A stretch of 64,000 bases of DNA from NCBI GenBank assembly GCA_012845835.1, contig JABAKD010000006.1, forward strand, positions 744,001 through 808,000, given 5' to 3'. Shown here one piece after another: positions 1-13,400 of the stretch. Made by a program: the position numbers and the translations under genes. The notes below the pieces were generated by a model, which saw only the letters and a list, made by a program, of their open reading frames with translations, had not been told where the DNA came from and did no database searches. The stretch is from Undaria pinnatifida (lineage: Eukaryota > Sar > Phaeophyceae > Laminariales > Alariaceae). Position 1 is the stretch's first letter. Each line of letters begins with the position of its first letter.

Positions 1-90
1 GCGCAGCTCGTTCGAAAGCTTCGAAAGCAGCTACAAGTGTAACCGTTTCGGTACAGGAAAAACGAAATCTCACACTATTTCCAAGAAAGA

Positions 91-397
91 TGCAGCGCTC
101 TTCACGGGGCGAATCACTTCAAGCGGGTCGGATCGGGTCACAGGGTGACCCGGCCCGACTCGTGACATTTGAAAGCCTCCTGACCCGACCCGATCCGACC
201 CGACCCGACCCGACTCGACCCGACCCGACCCGACCCGACCCGACCCGACCCGACCCGACCCGACCCGACCCGACCCGACCCGATCTGCGATATTTCGGAA
301 ACACCTCCTGAGCCGCCCCGAGTCGGCCCGCGAGTTGTTGAAAACCTCATCACCCGACGCGCGGGTCGGGTGATGAACCGTGAAAAAAAGCCCTGCA
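91..397. mobile_element. Short element with inverted ends and an internal CCCGA array
   Basis: The left end is TGCAGCGCTCTTCACGG and the right end, reverse-complemented, is TGCAGGGCTTTTTTTCACGG. The interior has about 20 tandem CCCGA units (roughly 181-285) flanked by GGGTCGG/CCCGCG blocks. It has no gene. Similar CCCGA blocks with CACGGGTCAT/ATGACCCGTG borders recur across the window. Confidence 0.6.
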
Positions 398-615
398 CAA
401 ATGACCCCGAAAAAAAACGAGGGTGCAGTTCTACGCCTTTTACAACTCCTGAAACCCGTTTTCCAGGGCAATCTACTTGGAAGTAGAATAGGCCCAAAAA
501 GCGAGGGTGTAGTTACCGCCCTTACAGCTGGAAACCCGTTCCCCGGAAAATCCACTAGGAATTATTCTGGACAGGGACTTCGGGGCTCTTATTACGGGCG
601 GCGAGGGGCGGGGAA

Positions 616-649
<34 letters not shown>

Positions 650-1190
650 CTTGTGGTTCTCGCCGCTTTCTGGGCGCGCGAGTGCGTGCTCTCGACACCG
701 AGGGCAGGGGATAAGGGAGGCTACATATGTAGGGGATCGGGGACGGTTAAGCAAAATCCTTCCAGGATGATGTTCGGAGTAGCGAGGCCGCGCTACGGTA
801 GGGGCAGCACTTTTCGGCCTTTTTTTTTCGTTCTTGGAACGACGGGGATTATTAAACCGAAATGGTCGGAATGCGTTGCACGTCTTCTGTTGCGATATGA
901 TCGTGTTTTCGTCTACACAGTCAGTGGGTAAGCCCGATTTAAGAGCGCCCCGTGGCAAGCAAGCCGAAACATGCGCTCTTAAGTACACATTGCTCTTATC
1001 TGTAGTGGGGAATATATGTAGCCTTTAGTGTGGCGGGACACGCCGAGTTGGCCGCTCTTAACGCTTTTACAACTGGAAACCCGTACTTTGAAATACTTGA
1101 AATAAATATAGGAATATATATTAGGGTACTAGAAGGGTTAATCCCGAATGATGTTAACTCGGGTGCTCTTAAATTGAGGTACCTAGGAGT
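398..1190. other. Region downstream of gene 1 with a poly-G run
   Basis: A run of 34 G lies at 616-649. Blocks at 425-560 and 1,050-1,100 (ACGCTTTTACAACTGGAAAC type) are reverse-orientation fragments of dispersed family B. Open frames here are long only because of G/C runs, and no gene is supported. Confidence 0.5.
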
Positions 1191-1194
1191 ACTG

Positions 1195-1302
1195 CACTTT
1201 TTTTCTTTCGTAACGACGGGGTTCCTTGACCCCTTTAGATCCCCGAAATCCCTCCCTATACTAACTTCACGTTAACTTGTGAAAAAAAAAAAAAAAAAAA
1301 AC
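1195..1302 (+). repeat. Dispersed family B copy
   Basis: Contains CCCTCCCTATACTAACTTCA preceded by a GACCCCTTTAGA block and followed by TTGTGAAAAA and an A run. The same order is seen at 7,350, 19,265 (three units), 21,945 and 30,400. Confidence 0.6.
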
Positions 1303-1319
1303 AGTCGTAGAGGTGTTAA

Positions 1320-1433
1320 TCAAAAACCGTCCGAAGTGTAGTTCTTGTTTTGCAATACCTGGTAACTGGCACGAATTTTCTCGTATAGCTCGGCCATGGG
1401 ATTGCTCATCTGTTGGTTCCACTTCCTATTTTT
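1320..1433 (-). CDS. Gene 1 candidate last exon
   Basis: Thirty-seven codons and a TGA stop. The peptide includes WNQQMSNPMAELYEKIRASY and ends YTSDGF. It starts in phase 0 at an AG (TTCGAG) and the preceding exon ends in phase 0, so it can be joined. The acceptor has a weak pyrimidine tract, and a further exon of the domain may be missing between 1,895 and 1,433. Confidence 0.35.
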   Translation of the reverse strand, partial: KNRKWNQQMSNPMAELYEKIRASYQVLQNKNYTSDGF

Positions 1434-4400
1434 CTCGAATGCAGTGTTTTTCGTGAGGTACAGAATAGTGTTTCACGTGACGAGTCTCAGAAATTATTGG
1501 GGACTTTGGCTGGGGTGGCTACACGGCTGTCGTTAAGGGTGAAGGGAGTTTGGGTGGGACGACCGGCCGGCGCAGGAGGCCTCATCCAATCCACTACTTA
1601 CAATAAGTGATCCGTAACGGAGAGAAAAAATATTACAGTAATATCGCCATCCAATCAGACGAATCCAAACTGTGGAGCAGAGGTTGGAACCACACCTTCG
1701 ATGATATTCACTTGAAAGCTGTATCGAGTGCAGTCATCTGTATCACAGCCCCCGCATAACCTCGGCAAGACACGAGGAACGACCCGCAGCATGTGTCTAG
1801 TTCGTGTTCCCGAAAGGTCAGTGCAGCTGTTCAACATAACGATCTTCGGGTGTGGCATTGCCCCCAACCCCTACAGGAACACACGAGCATTTACCTGAGC
1901 CGGCTGGTGGTTGAGGTAGTCGGCCAGCTTGACCTTGCGGAAGCCAAGGTCGAGCTCGAAGGTGACAGCGTTGTAGAGGTGCTGGTAGAAATCAAACGTG
2001 TACACCACACCTGCGTTATGACACCGGTATGGTACGCATTCCATGGAAGGCAAAAACGGGAGGATAGAGGCACGGGGAGGGTGAGCCTTCCTTGCAACAA
2101 CATCGGCAGATTTCCAATAAACGACAATTTTGGACTGACTTTTCTTCCAAATGTAGCAGTCGCCGAGGGATTGGCGTGCCACCCAACCCCTCCCCCGCGC
2201 CCCTCAACCCCTCCCCCGCGCCCCTCAACCCCTCCCCCGCGCCCCTCAACCCCTTCCTCTCACGCCCCCCAATCCCTCCGCCCCACGCCCCCCGTCTCGA
2301 AAGGGATGCGTGGTCAATGGTCAATGGTCAAATGACTAAGGCAGGCAACAAACGACAACATGCACAGGAGAAATACACAATGAATAACAAACTTGTAAGA
2401 ACGGGCGGCCGGTGTATCACGCAGCTTGCAAAAGATGAGTATCGCCCCTAAATTTTGTCGAACTCACAGCTGATGTATTCAGAAAAACTTCAAAAAAAGG
2501 GTACGCCTCCCACCCCCGGCCCCGCCCCCCACCCCCAACCCCCTCCACGCACCGGGCTTGAACGAGTAAGCCCTTAGGTTTCTAGGATTGGAGAAGAATT
2601 TCTTTCTAGCTGAAGCCGGTACGCGGCTGTCCATGAACGATGCCCCCAGCAAGCCAGTCTCCTCTCCCAGATCGCCCACGATAGCAGCCTCGTCTCCTGA
2701 GGCAACAAAGGACAATAAACCACACGGTAACGGATAGGGTTCAGGTTCGAGATGACAAGATGGGGAGCGCTTAGCTGGGGGGGGGGGGGGGGGGGCGGGG
2801 GGGGTACTCATTTGATGCTTGCCTTAGTGATTTGACCGTTGACCACGCATCTCTTCGAGTCGGAGCACCGTTCCTACTCCTAATGGAGACACCTCCAACA
2901 TTTGGGCGCTCATTACGCTCCTTCCATATATTACATAAAAACTGTTTGCTTATCCTATCCTCGTCCTGTTTCGCCATCTATCTCCTAGGATAGCGATGGT
3001 TTCCTCGCTACTCTATAGTTTACCAAACTCTTTCATGTCACATACATCTAATTTCCTCATCTCCTCTAACGCGTCCCGTTCCTCCTTGCATATTTCACAT
3101 TCTCCTACTATGTGAGTCCTACTTTCTACTGTTGTGCCACACGGGCCCATACGTGTAGCCACGTTCTCCTCCCGACTACTGGTATATATCTCTTTCTTCT
3201 TTCTGGTAGGTCCAGGTCCCCTACACGAAATCGCAGTTTCAGCTTTTTCGCGTAGTCCATTGGGGCGTCCAAGATACGTTTCCATTCCCTTATCTTCCTT
3301 CAACCACCCGCATATCTCTAAGTGCTTCTCCTCTTTCACCTTTTCTCAGCGCCAGACTGTCCTTTCTTCTACTCTTTCTTTTACTGACGCCTTGTACCCG
3401 CCAAACTTCTCTATAGACAGTACTTCTTCTTGGTCTTCCCCTAAATCCTTCCATATTTTATCGACTACACTATCCTATCTTACTCCAGCTCGCCCTTTTA
3501 CTATTTTCTCCCATACAGCCCTGTCAGTTTTAATGGCTGGCAACCTCTTTTCTGGCATATTCTATACTTTATGTTGTCATTTCAACTTTCTCGTCTCTGT
3601 TTCAAGTGGGTGCACTCCTAGTTCTGCTCTCAATGCTGTATTACTCGTCGTACGTGATTGAGCATCCTAGTATCTTTTGAGTGACTTTTTAGCTGCTCTC
3701 ATAGCTGGGGGGGAGGGGGGGGGGGGGGGGTGAAGAGGCTGCGCGTTGCTTTCTTTTGCCATGCGTCCACGGGGCGTTTTCTTTTGCCATGCGTCCACGG
3801 GGCGTGTGGAAAAAGCACCGGGGGGGGTTACCCCCGCCGTCCGTCCCCCCCACCCCCACCTCTACCCCTCCACATCCCAGTCACCACCACCACCACCAAC
3901 ACCACCACCACCACCACCACCATCACCACCACCTCCACCACCACCACCACCACCACCACCACCACCACCACCACACCACCACCACCACCACCGCCGCCTC
4001 CATCGATAACACCCCCTCGAACGCAAAAACAATGGTTGCTGCGCCTCGACCGTAGCCTGTGCCCGTTACCACCACCCAACCACAACCACCCCACCCCCAC
4101 CATCTCCACCGCCATCACCACCATCGCCACCCCGACCCCCTCCCCCCTCACAACCACCACTATCCTCTCCCCCCCTCCCTCACGGCACTTGGCGATTGGT
4201 GCGAGCAAATGTCTGCCTGGTTGGTGAACAACCGACGTGCTCCGTCCCGGCATAGTATGGATGCGAGGGTCCATGGTTATACGACTGCGGCCATGCACAA
4301 ACTGAGTACACCCTCCCCCCTCCCCCCTTCCCTCACCGCCACCGCCACCCCCATATCTCACCTGGCTCTTCCGCGCGCATGGCCTGCGCCGTCGCCGCAA

Positions 4401-7400
4401 GAGGGCTAACCATGTAGGGCCGCTGGCCGGTGATGTCTTCCCGCAGAGCAGGAGAAAGCCTCCTTATCAGGGAGAAAGCCGATCTCACCAGCCACTTCGC
4501 CGGCAGCTGCGTAAAGGGGCGCTGGTACGCCTGTCCCGTGTACGCTCGCTCAAAGGGCAGTTCTTTCTTAAAGCAACCCTGACAGCAACAACAAAAAAAA
4601 AATATATATATATACCGGTAAACATAGATTAACTAAAAAAACGGATAACTACTTTTCGATGGGGAAAAAAAAAACAGGGGGGTTCACGGTCCATGACCCG
4701 GCCCACGGGTCGGGTCAGGACGGGTCAGGACGTTCTCAAAATCTCATGGGCCAAGCTGGGTCGGGTCAGGCGGTGTCTGAAATTTCACGGGACGGGGCGG
4801 GGCGGGTCGGGTCAGGGTTTGTTTTTATTCTCGCGGGTCGGGACGGGTTACCCTGACTCGAACTGCCACGTGAAAATTCCGGGAAATACGTTACATGGTA
4901 TTACAAATCAGGAGCAGCGTGTTTTGATCGGCAGCTGCGTGAATAGGCGCTGGCAAGCCTGTCTATTAATGGTGTAGGGTGTGACGCACGGTGCGATATA
5001 CTCCGGAGTATTATAGCGGTGCGCCAAATGTTGTTGCTTTTTCCTGCAACGGTGAAACCAAGTAATTTTGAGAAGAAAAACAAAAAGGGGCGTACAACCT
5101 GATCAACAGAGAATTATAATAAAATGTTACAATACAATGCTGTAATACAGTGTTATAATACAATGGCAATATATTAGGTTTTGACTCATAAAAACTTATT
5201 GAAAACAGACGACCGATGTATTACGCAGCTTGCGAACGTGACTATCGAACCCGAACTTAAATTCGTAGAGCTGTTAGAATAAATATATAAAACACTTCCA
5301 CGGTCTAGGTACCCAATGAAAAACGTTCACACATCGGAGAACTCATGAGTTAACTCAGTTATGCTCTTTAACTCACACACCCTGAGTGTGCACAACTGAG
5401 TTATCGTCTTCAACTGACACACCCTGAGCGTGTATATCTGAGAGTTATTTTCTTTAACTCGCCCCCGCTGAGTGTGCACAACTGAGTTTTCGACTTCAAC
5501 TTATCCTCCGCCGGAACTGTATACAACTGAGAGTAGTTATGGTCCTCAACTCATCCCCGCAGCGGAGGGTGCACAACTGAGTTACCGTCTTCAACTCTTC
5601 CGCCGGAAGTGTGCGCAACTGAGTTACAATATTTAACTCGCAAGCCCTGAGTATGCACAACTGAGTTAATCTCGTTAACTCACTGCTGAGTTATGACAAA
5701 AAAGGGCAACCTGAGTTAAACTGAGTTGAGTTGTCCGATGTGTGAAAACCTTCCCCCCGAAAAAATGATGAAAATCCGACGATTTTGGATCAAGATGGGT
5801 TGAGGAGCCCCATCACCCAGACAACTTTTTTTTTTGCCTAAAATGGCCATATAACCTCTATCGTATATCATAGCACCCTTCCTCGCTCCAAGGGGAGTTT
5901 TTTTTCTCCTCACCCCTTTCGCGACTCAATTACAGCATCAGGAAAAAACGACGACGAAAATTGACGATTTACGGCATCAGCCACTGCTGCAGGTTCCAAT
6001 TGGCGATGATAAAGTTGGTGCTTGAACGACAACAACGCAACAAAACTCTCTCGTACGAGACGGGGGCAGCATGATCCTACTCGTTCATGCTACTGCGCGC
6101 TCGCGCTACTGGTAAGAAGAAGCTTGAAAATATCGGAAACGTGGTTTTTGGTGGCTATACTGTAATGAAGAAAAAAAAGGGTTTTTTGGTGGCTATACTG
6201 TTTACGGGGGACCCTAGTAAATAGGACCTACGGTGGGCACAGAAACCTATATATTCATCTATTTTTACTCACAATATTTGGTCCTATTTACCATCGTCCT
6301 CCGTGAATATAATCAAGAAAAAAAGGGTTTTTTGGTCGCTATACTATAATCAAGAAAAAAAATGGGTTTTTTGGTCGCTTTATCATCAAGAAGAAAAAAA
6401 GTTTTATGGTCGCTATACTATAATCAAGAACAAAAAGGGTTTTTTGGTCGCTATGCTATAATCAAGAAAAAAAAGGTATTTTAGTCGCTATACTATAATG
6501 AAGAAAGGAAGTTTTTTTGGTCGCTATACTATAATCAAGAAAAAAAAAGGTGTTTGGTCGCTATACTTGCTAGCCAAGAAAATGAAGAGGTTAAGGCGCA
6601 CCTTCACAAAAAAATACCGGAAAACACGATTATGTCTTGTCGGGAGGACGTTTACATATTCATGTTCATATTATCAATAGACTAAAAACGGAAAGTCAAG
6701 CTGGAACCTATCAATAGTTACATGTACGATCCCTTATTTTATGCTGATCGGAAAACGAACCATATCGGAAAAGTCCAACGAGTTGGGCAGCCACACAAAA
6801 TGGATTCCTCCCCCCGCCAAAAAATAAAACAAGGAGGAAAGAAAAATGGGGAAAAAAAAGAAAAAAAAACGGAACACAAAACAAAACCGGAAAATAAAAA
6901 AAAATAAAAAAAAAAATAGGAAGAAAAAATCGAAAAACGATGAAAACAAGAAAAAAAAAAAGAAAAAAAACGCACCTGAACAGCGCACTGCATTAGGCGT
7001 TTCTTCCCCCGGAAGTAAGCCTGTGCTCCGTCTCCTTGCCCGGGGATGCCAGACGGTAGCCCCGCCACTCTAACGAGTAGGCGTCCTTTAAACAGAGGGG
7101 TTTCGAAGGGGACTGCGATGTCGTCGCTGTTGACCGGAATGGAAGAGTTCGGCTCGCTCCCGTCCAGTCGGACCTGGGGACAGCAGCGGACGGGGCGGAC
7201 AAACGGAAGTGGATGCCATCAAATATCAACCGAAATGCCCCACATGTGTGTCTTGTCTCCACACTAAACCGTTATTTCCACCCAACGACATCAGTACACC
7301 CAGTATCCGTGCTACCAAAAAATAAACGTATACTGAGCATTGCAAAACCAGAATGAAGTTCCGCCGATTTTTCCCTTTAGAGCCCCCACAACTCCTCCCG

Positions 7401-10400
7401 ATACTAATTCAAAGAAAATTGTCAGAACAAGAATGGATTTCCAGTGCAAAGGCGTTAAGAAGATCCTCTCGTCCTTCAGAAAAAGGTTTCAGCCAGACCC
7501 GTTATCGGAGCACTCATCAGGGGTTCATATTTGCTTCTGTATCTGTACTTGTATCAACCCCTATGGCACGGCAACACACCCCCTTGCGAACTCCAGCGGG
7601 GAATAAATACAAAAGTACCTACAAAACTGACAATCTAACGTTTACAGCATTTCGTCTCCGAACTGCCATAATACAACAGGCAAACAAGATGAACGACATG
7701 ACGATGCCATTATTATTCGTACAGCGGCGCACTCACGGAGACGGTGGATAACGTCGCATCTGGCATGTCTTTGATCGCGATACACAGGCTCCACAAGGGT
7801 TAAGCGGTATGGCGCGCAAGGCAACACCCCCCCCCGCAGACGAGTGTCAAAAGTCCATCTCCTCGACAACAGGGTAAGCGCTACCGGTGCGCGCCACGAT
7901 AGGGGGTGGGTGAGGGAGGTTGTACTCAATGGCTGCTTGCCTTAGTCATTTGACCATTGACCATTGACCACGCGTACCTTTCGAGACAGAGCACCGTTAC
8001 TACTCTTTGAATGGAGACACCTCCAACAATTGGGCGCTCATTACCCTTCCATATATTACGTAGACTGATTATTTATTGTAAAAATAGAAATGCACCCCAG
8101 CGGCTGTGAGATCGAAGATTTTGTCGAAAATCATCGTTGCAAGCTGTGTGTGATACTCCGATCGCGCGTATTACGGGTTGTGTGTCCTCATTAAGGATAT
8201 AGGTCGGCGATTCCCCTTGCAACTACAGTGTAGCTATCAGGGTCAACAGTGTGATGCTAGTCTAATTACATCGTTGCCTTCCTGTTTCACCTCCTGTGGC
8301 CAGCATCTATCTCCTAGGATAGCGAGGAAGGCGACGATAGGGGGGGGGGGGGTAGCCATATGCTCCGAACACACGAGGTAACAAGCCACTCGCTCGCGCA
8401 AGCGGCTCTCTACCTACCTCATTCAAAAAAGGGGCTGAACGACGACGTATTGGCAGGCAGGGTAACAAAGGTAATTCCATAGCTGTGCACATAAGAGGTA
8501 TCGAAACGAGCAACATCGCACCACTCCACTGCAAAGAAAGAGGGTGGCCGCTTGCGCGAGCTGCTCTTGAGCCACTGAAAAACGAGGCCCTCAACGGTAA
8601 CCTCATACCGTAGCCTTGCTCAACCGCTGAGCGACGCGCCTACGGAAACATCTGGACCGCATGCTCCCAACGTCGCCCGTTACAATTGAAAACCTCCTGG
8701 CCCGACCCGGCCCGACCCGACCCGACCCGACCCGACCCGACCCGACCCGACCCGACCCGACCCGACCCGACCCGACCCGACCCGACCCGACCCGACCCGA
8801 CCCGACCCGACCCGACACGACCCGACCCGACCCGACACGACCCGACCCGACCCGACCCGACCCGACCCGACCCGACCCGACCCGACCCGACCCGACCCGA
8901 CCCGACCAGACCCGACCGGACCGGACCAGACCCGTCCCGACCAGAGGCGTGATACTCGAGAACCTCCTGACCCAGATCCGACCCAATCCGACCCGCTTTA
9001 CATTTCGAACACCCCCTGCTCCGAACCGACCCGACTCCACCCGCGAGTTGTTTCAAAACCTCCTGACCCGACCCGACCCGGCCCCGGCCCAAAATCATTA
9101 CCCGTGAAGAGCCCTGCTATTTGCCATGTGTGTGCCACCCTGGTTTTCAAGAAAAAAGATCGGATACGAAAATCAAATTACCCATGGGATATCCTACCTC
9201 GCGCGATAACAGTGTAATGGGATGATCCTTATGATCCTTACCTGTCCCGCAACAGAGGGACTAAGCCTGACGAAAATCGGATGATGCGGCCACTCCTTTT
9301 CATTCGGCAAGCTTGCTAGCTCCGGCCTCTGATCCATCACAAGGGGAAAGCCATCGCGCGATTCGTCGAACAGCGGGCGAGGACAAGGGGAAGGAAAGGG
9401 GGGTAGGTGGAGCAAAGTACAGTGCGTAATACCTTTATCAACTCCCAAAATGATCCTAGTCTAACTCCAAGTAGATATCTCCATGTCGGGAGTGCGGCGG
9501 TAAAACATGTCCCTTGGTTAGTGGTGGCTCTGGCTGAAGTGGTTACGAGAAGGAGGATGTGTTACACAAAAAAAAGCAGACATGAACGATCGTTTCATTT
9601 GTGCTTCGTGCAATATCAACAGAACTATCAACGGCAACAATGTTAACACTAACACCAACACCAACAACACCGACACCAACACCACCGACATCAACACCAC
9701 TAACCAACAATAACAACCAATACCAAAACCAACACTACCCCAAGATCAGCACCACAAACACGACCAACGGCAACACCACCAACATCAACACCCACACCAA
9801 CAGCAACAGCAACACCAACAGCAACACCAATACCAACACCAACACCAACACCAACGCCACCACCATCACCAACCACCACCACCACCAGCACCATCAACAC
9901 CAACAACATACCCACCATCAACCCTACCAACATCACCATCAACAACACCACTAATGTTACCATCATAACAGCCACCAACACTTCCAACACCGCCAACACA
10001 AACACAGACACCAACACCAACACCAGCACCAACACCAACACCAGCACCAACACCAACACCAGCACCAACACCAGCACCAACGCCGACCCTACCACACCAA
10101 TCCCACCAACAAAACAAGCCCCTCCCCCACCCCAAAAAGCAACCAACAACCACTAGCCCGACCAACTCACCTCAAAAATCCCACCCCCTCCACCCTCCAC
10201 GGTCCCACTCTCCCCCCCAATCCCACCCCCCTCCACCACGCCCGCAGACCGTTCCTCAGACCGTTCCACAGCTCCCCCATCCCCCCCCACCCCTCCTCCT
10301 CCTTCCTCACCACCACCAACCCCACCCCCCCTAGCGGGGACACCAAGGGAGTTCATCTCAGTAGCCACGCCTCCATCCCCCACAACTCCTCCCGGTAGGC

Positions 10401-13400
10401 CAAGCCGATCACCCTCCAGGGGCATTGACCCCGACCCCCCAACCAATACCACCGGGCGCTTGTTAGAGGCGACTCGGGCCAGGATATCGCTCGACGATCG
10501 CGGCCGCCGTCGCCGCCGCGTTCGTCTTAGTCCCTTAAGAAGGGTTTTCTATTGCGGGGCAGGGCCGAAAAAAGAGAGGGGGGGGAGGGAGGGGGGGGGG
10601 GGGGTACTCATTTGATGCTTGCCTTAGTCATTTCACCATGACCACGCATCCCTCAAGAGACGGAGCACCCTTCCTACTCCTAATATCCTAATACAGACAC
10701 CTCCGACATTGGGGCGCTCACTACTCTTTTCCCATACAGTACATAAAATATGTTTGCTTATCCTAGAGGGGGGGGGGGGAGAGGATTAGAGCCATCGTCA
10801 ACAATTGGGGGCGAACGAAAGGAGGGGGGGGGGTATTCATATTGAAGGGGGGGGGGGTACTGATATGATGTACCAGGAATGGTCCTAGTGGTAAGAACTG
10901 GGGGGGCAAGGGGACAATCTGAACTGCACTGGACAGCCCGCCTCGGCAGAGCCTCCCTATACAACATACCAACACTATGCAACATGCCAAGAAATTGACT
11001 GAGGGGGTACAGCAGCGTTCCCTATGTAGTGCTGGTATGTGCACTATAGAGGGAAATATCGGTACTATAGCGGAAACCGGCACTACTCCGCATACTGCCA
11101 CTACTGGCTGCTCCCATATGTGCCAAGCGATTTCACAGGCACTATAGCGGGCAACCGGCACTACTCAACCGGCACTATACAGGGAGCACTGCCGAATCTA
11201 CAATCCGACAAAAACACACACAAAAGTACGGCCGAGTAGTTTCGTGGGTCGTAGTCACCTGTCCCGGGTGAAGCAGCGGCACCGACGCGCCCACCCTGGT
11301 AGGTCTTCCCGGCCGTCCAAGTCGGCCCGCCCCTGCCCCCCGCTCCCCCGCCTCCGCAGCCCCCACCTCCGCCCCCCCTACCCCTGAAGCATCCCTGGCT
11401 AAGCGCAAGTCTTTAGCCATGGTTGAAGCTAGCTGCACGGCTCTGCGACCGCTAGCGTAAGCATATAGAGCGGATGCTACTAGTGCCAAAGCCACTACCT
11501 GTTTAGAAGCAAGTTCAGGGTCAGGGTTGGGGTTAGCGCTGGGGCACAGGTTAGCACTGGGGCATAGATTAGCGCTGGGGTATAGGTTAGAGCTGGGGCA
11601 TAGGTTAGGTCAGGATCCGTGCTATGATAAGAGGTAGGGAGCACTTTGCGGCCAGAAAGAAATGTGAATGACGGGGGACTGACTCCTTAACCCATCTTAA
11701 CTCGAATCGTGGGAATGCATTTTTTTTTCGGGGGGGGCAAAAATGAGTGTTTTGGATACCTAGGCCATTGGATGGTTTGTTCGCCACAAAATCGCTTGAA
11801 TTTTCTTGCTCAAAAACAGCTTTTGGGGGTCTCCTCAAGCCAACAACCTTGGTGGGGGACAATGGTGCTTAGGTTAGGGTTAGGGTTAGGGCTGGGGTTA
11901 GGGATTGGGTGTTGGCGTTTAGAGTGGACTTTGCTTCGTCAAGGGTCAGCTGAACAACGCTTACAACAACAACGTTTACAGCGCTTACAACAACAACGCT
12001 TACAACGCTTACAACAACAACGTTTACAACGCTTACAACAACAGGAACGACAACCACACAGCAACACCCACAAAAAAGCAAAACACACAAAACCACCACC
12101 ACAAAGCCACAAAACAACAACACCCACCTGAGTCAACCACTGACCCCACAGCGCAGCGCTCCTAGGCAAGCCCCCCTGCCGTCCCCCCTCCCCCGCCCCC
12201 GCCATCACCGCCTCTTGAAAAAAACTCAAAGCCGCAACCGCAGCAGCATTCGTACCCGCAGCTGCAGCCGCGACACCCTCAGCATCAGTACCAGTACCAG
12301 CAGCAGCAGTAGCAGCAGCCGCAGCTGCACCGGAAGCTGATTCGGTTACCACATTAACGAGCGCGTCGAGCCTTAACCCTTGCAGCCAAACGCTGATAGC
12401 GCCTAGGAACGCGGTGGCGGCGACGGCGGTAAGGGCCCGGTCCATGGCCGTCTCCACGACCATTAACAACCTGCGCGAGACACAACGAACGGGCCGAGGA
12501 GGAAGGGGGCTGCGGGATGAGTTGCGGTGTGAGTGTACAAGGCGCTTCGCTCCGCGGGCGGCATCCGCCCTCAACGCTAGCTCAAGTAGAACATAACGTA
12601 ACTTACGGCTTGCAAGTGCCAAGAGCTCCACGCTCCACGAAAATAACCCGGGCGTCGCATTCACAAATGAATCACATCATCCGTACGAAAGAGAAAGGAC
12701 GCGGAGAGAAGAGTATTAATAGCAGAGTTGTATCTTAATGAGTTCGAAATTGAGGCAAGTCCTTCGCGCATCACCAGCTTTTCATGAATAGCTGCTGCTT
12801 GTGGTTGTACCAGTATCAGCCTTTTGGCCGGGCAGATCTCGATGTGTTCGTTCGCTTGAAAAACACAGCGAGCTGTAGAAGATGCTCGACGATATGATGG
12901 GTCTCGGCAACTCTGTCTGTTTTTGCTTGATTTGCCGCGCAATGATTGGCACGCACTACGTGAGTTGCTCCGATGTGCTGCGCTGATTGCGCTGCGCTGT
13001 GCTGTACCTGCAATAGACGGTCGACGACGAACATGCTACCTCAGGAGCTGGGTGTACTTGTTGTGTGTTTCGTGATTCGAGCAGAAGCAGGTATATAGTT
13101 GCGTAAAACTCGAGCAGAAACAGGTGGATGCGTAAATAAACGTGTAACGCTGTACGCACTAGCCTGAAACTACCTTGTGGGACAAAAAAACAACGGGGAA
13201 ATCAGCGCCTCCCATTAAGAAAAACTCACCCACATAGTATACTACACGTACCAACAACGCAGCTTGCAAAGATGACTAGTTACCCTGAATTCGTCGAACT
13301 CACAGCTGACGTCCTTGAAATATTTTTATAAAATCATCGAGCAATAAATGTTCGACGACACAAGCACCATGATGCTCGATCTCGCCAACTCGGATTACTG

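Noticed and set aside
1655-1867. Minus-strand frame (TRHMLRVVPRVLPRLCGGCD) as the end of gene 1
   Set aside because: An intron of about 65 bases would be needed and the peptide does not continue the DUF1769-like pattern. The 1,320-1,433 candidate is slightly better but also uncertain.
3134-3661. 175-codon plus-strand open frame
   Set aside because: Antisense to the LINE reverse-transcriptase tail, which has recognisable conserved residues on the minus strand.
5336-6575. CRISPR-like arrays
   Set aside because: Repeats are degenerate, contiguous and lack unique spacers, and the genome is eukaryotic.
8603-9107. Arg/Pro/Asp or Gly/Ser/Arg/Val repeat proteins
   Set aside because: Direct translation of the CCCGA array, open in all frames. 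No start context or splice evidence.
9601-10165. Long Asn/Thr/His- or Val/Gly-rich open frames on both strands
   Set aside because: They follow from the AACACC microsatellite in every frame and lie between two gene 1 exons that join in phase.
12414-12738. Plus-strand frames over 12,414-12,738
   Set aside because: Antisense to the first membrane-segment exon of gene 1, and no splice sites fit.
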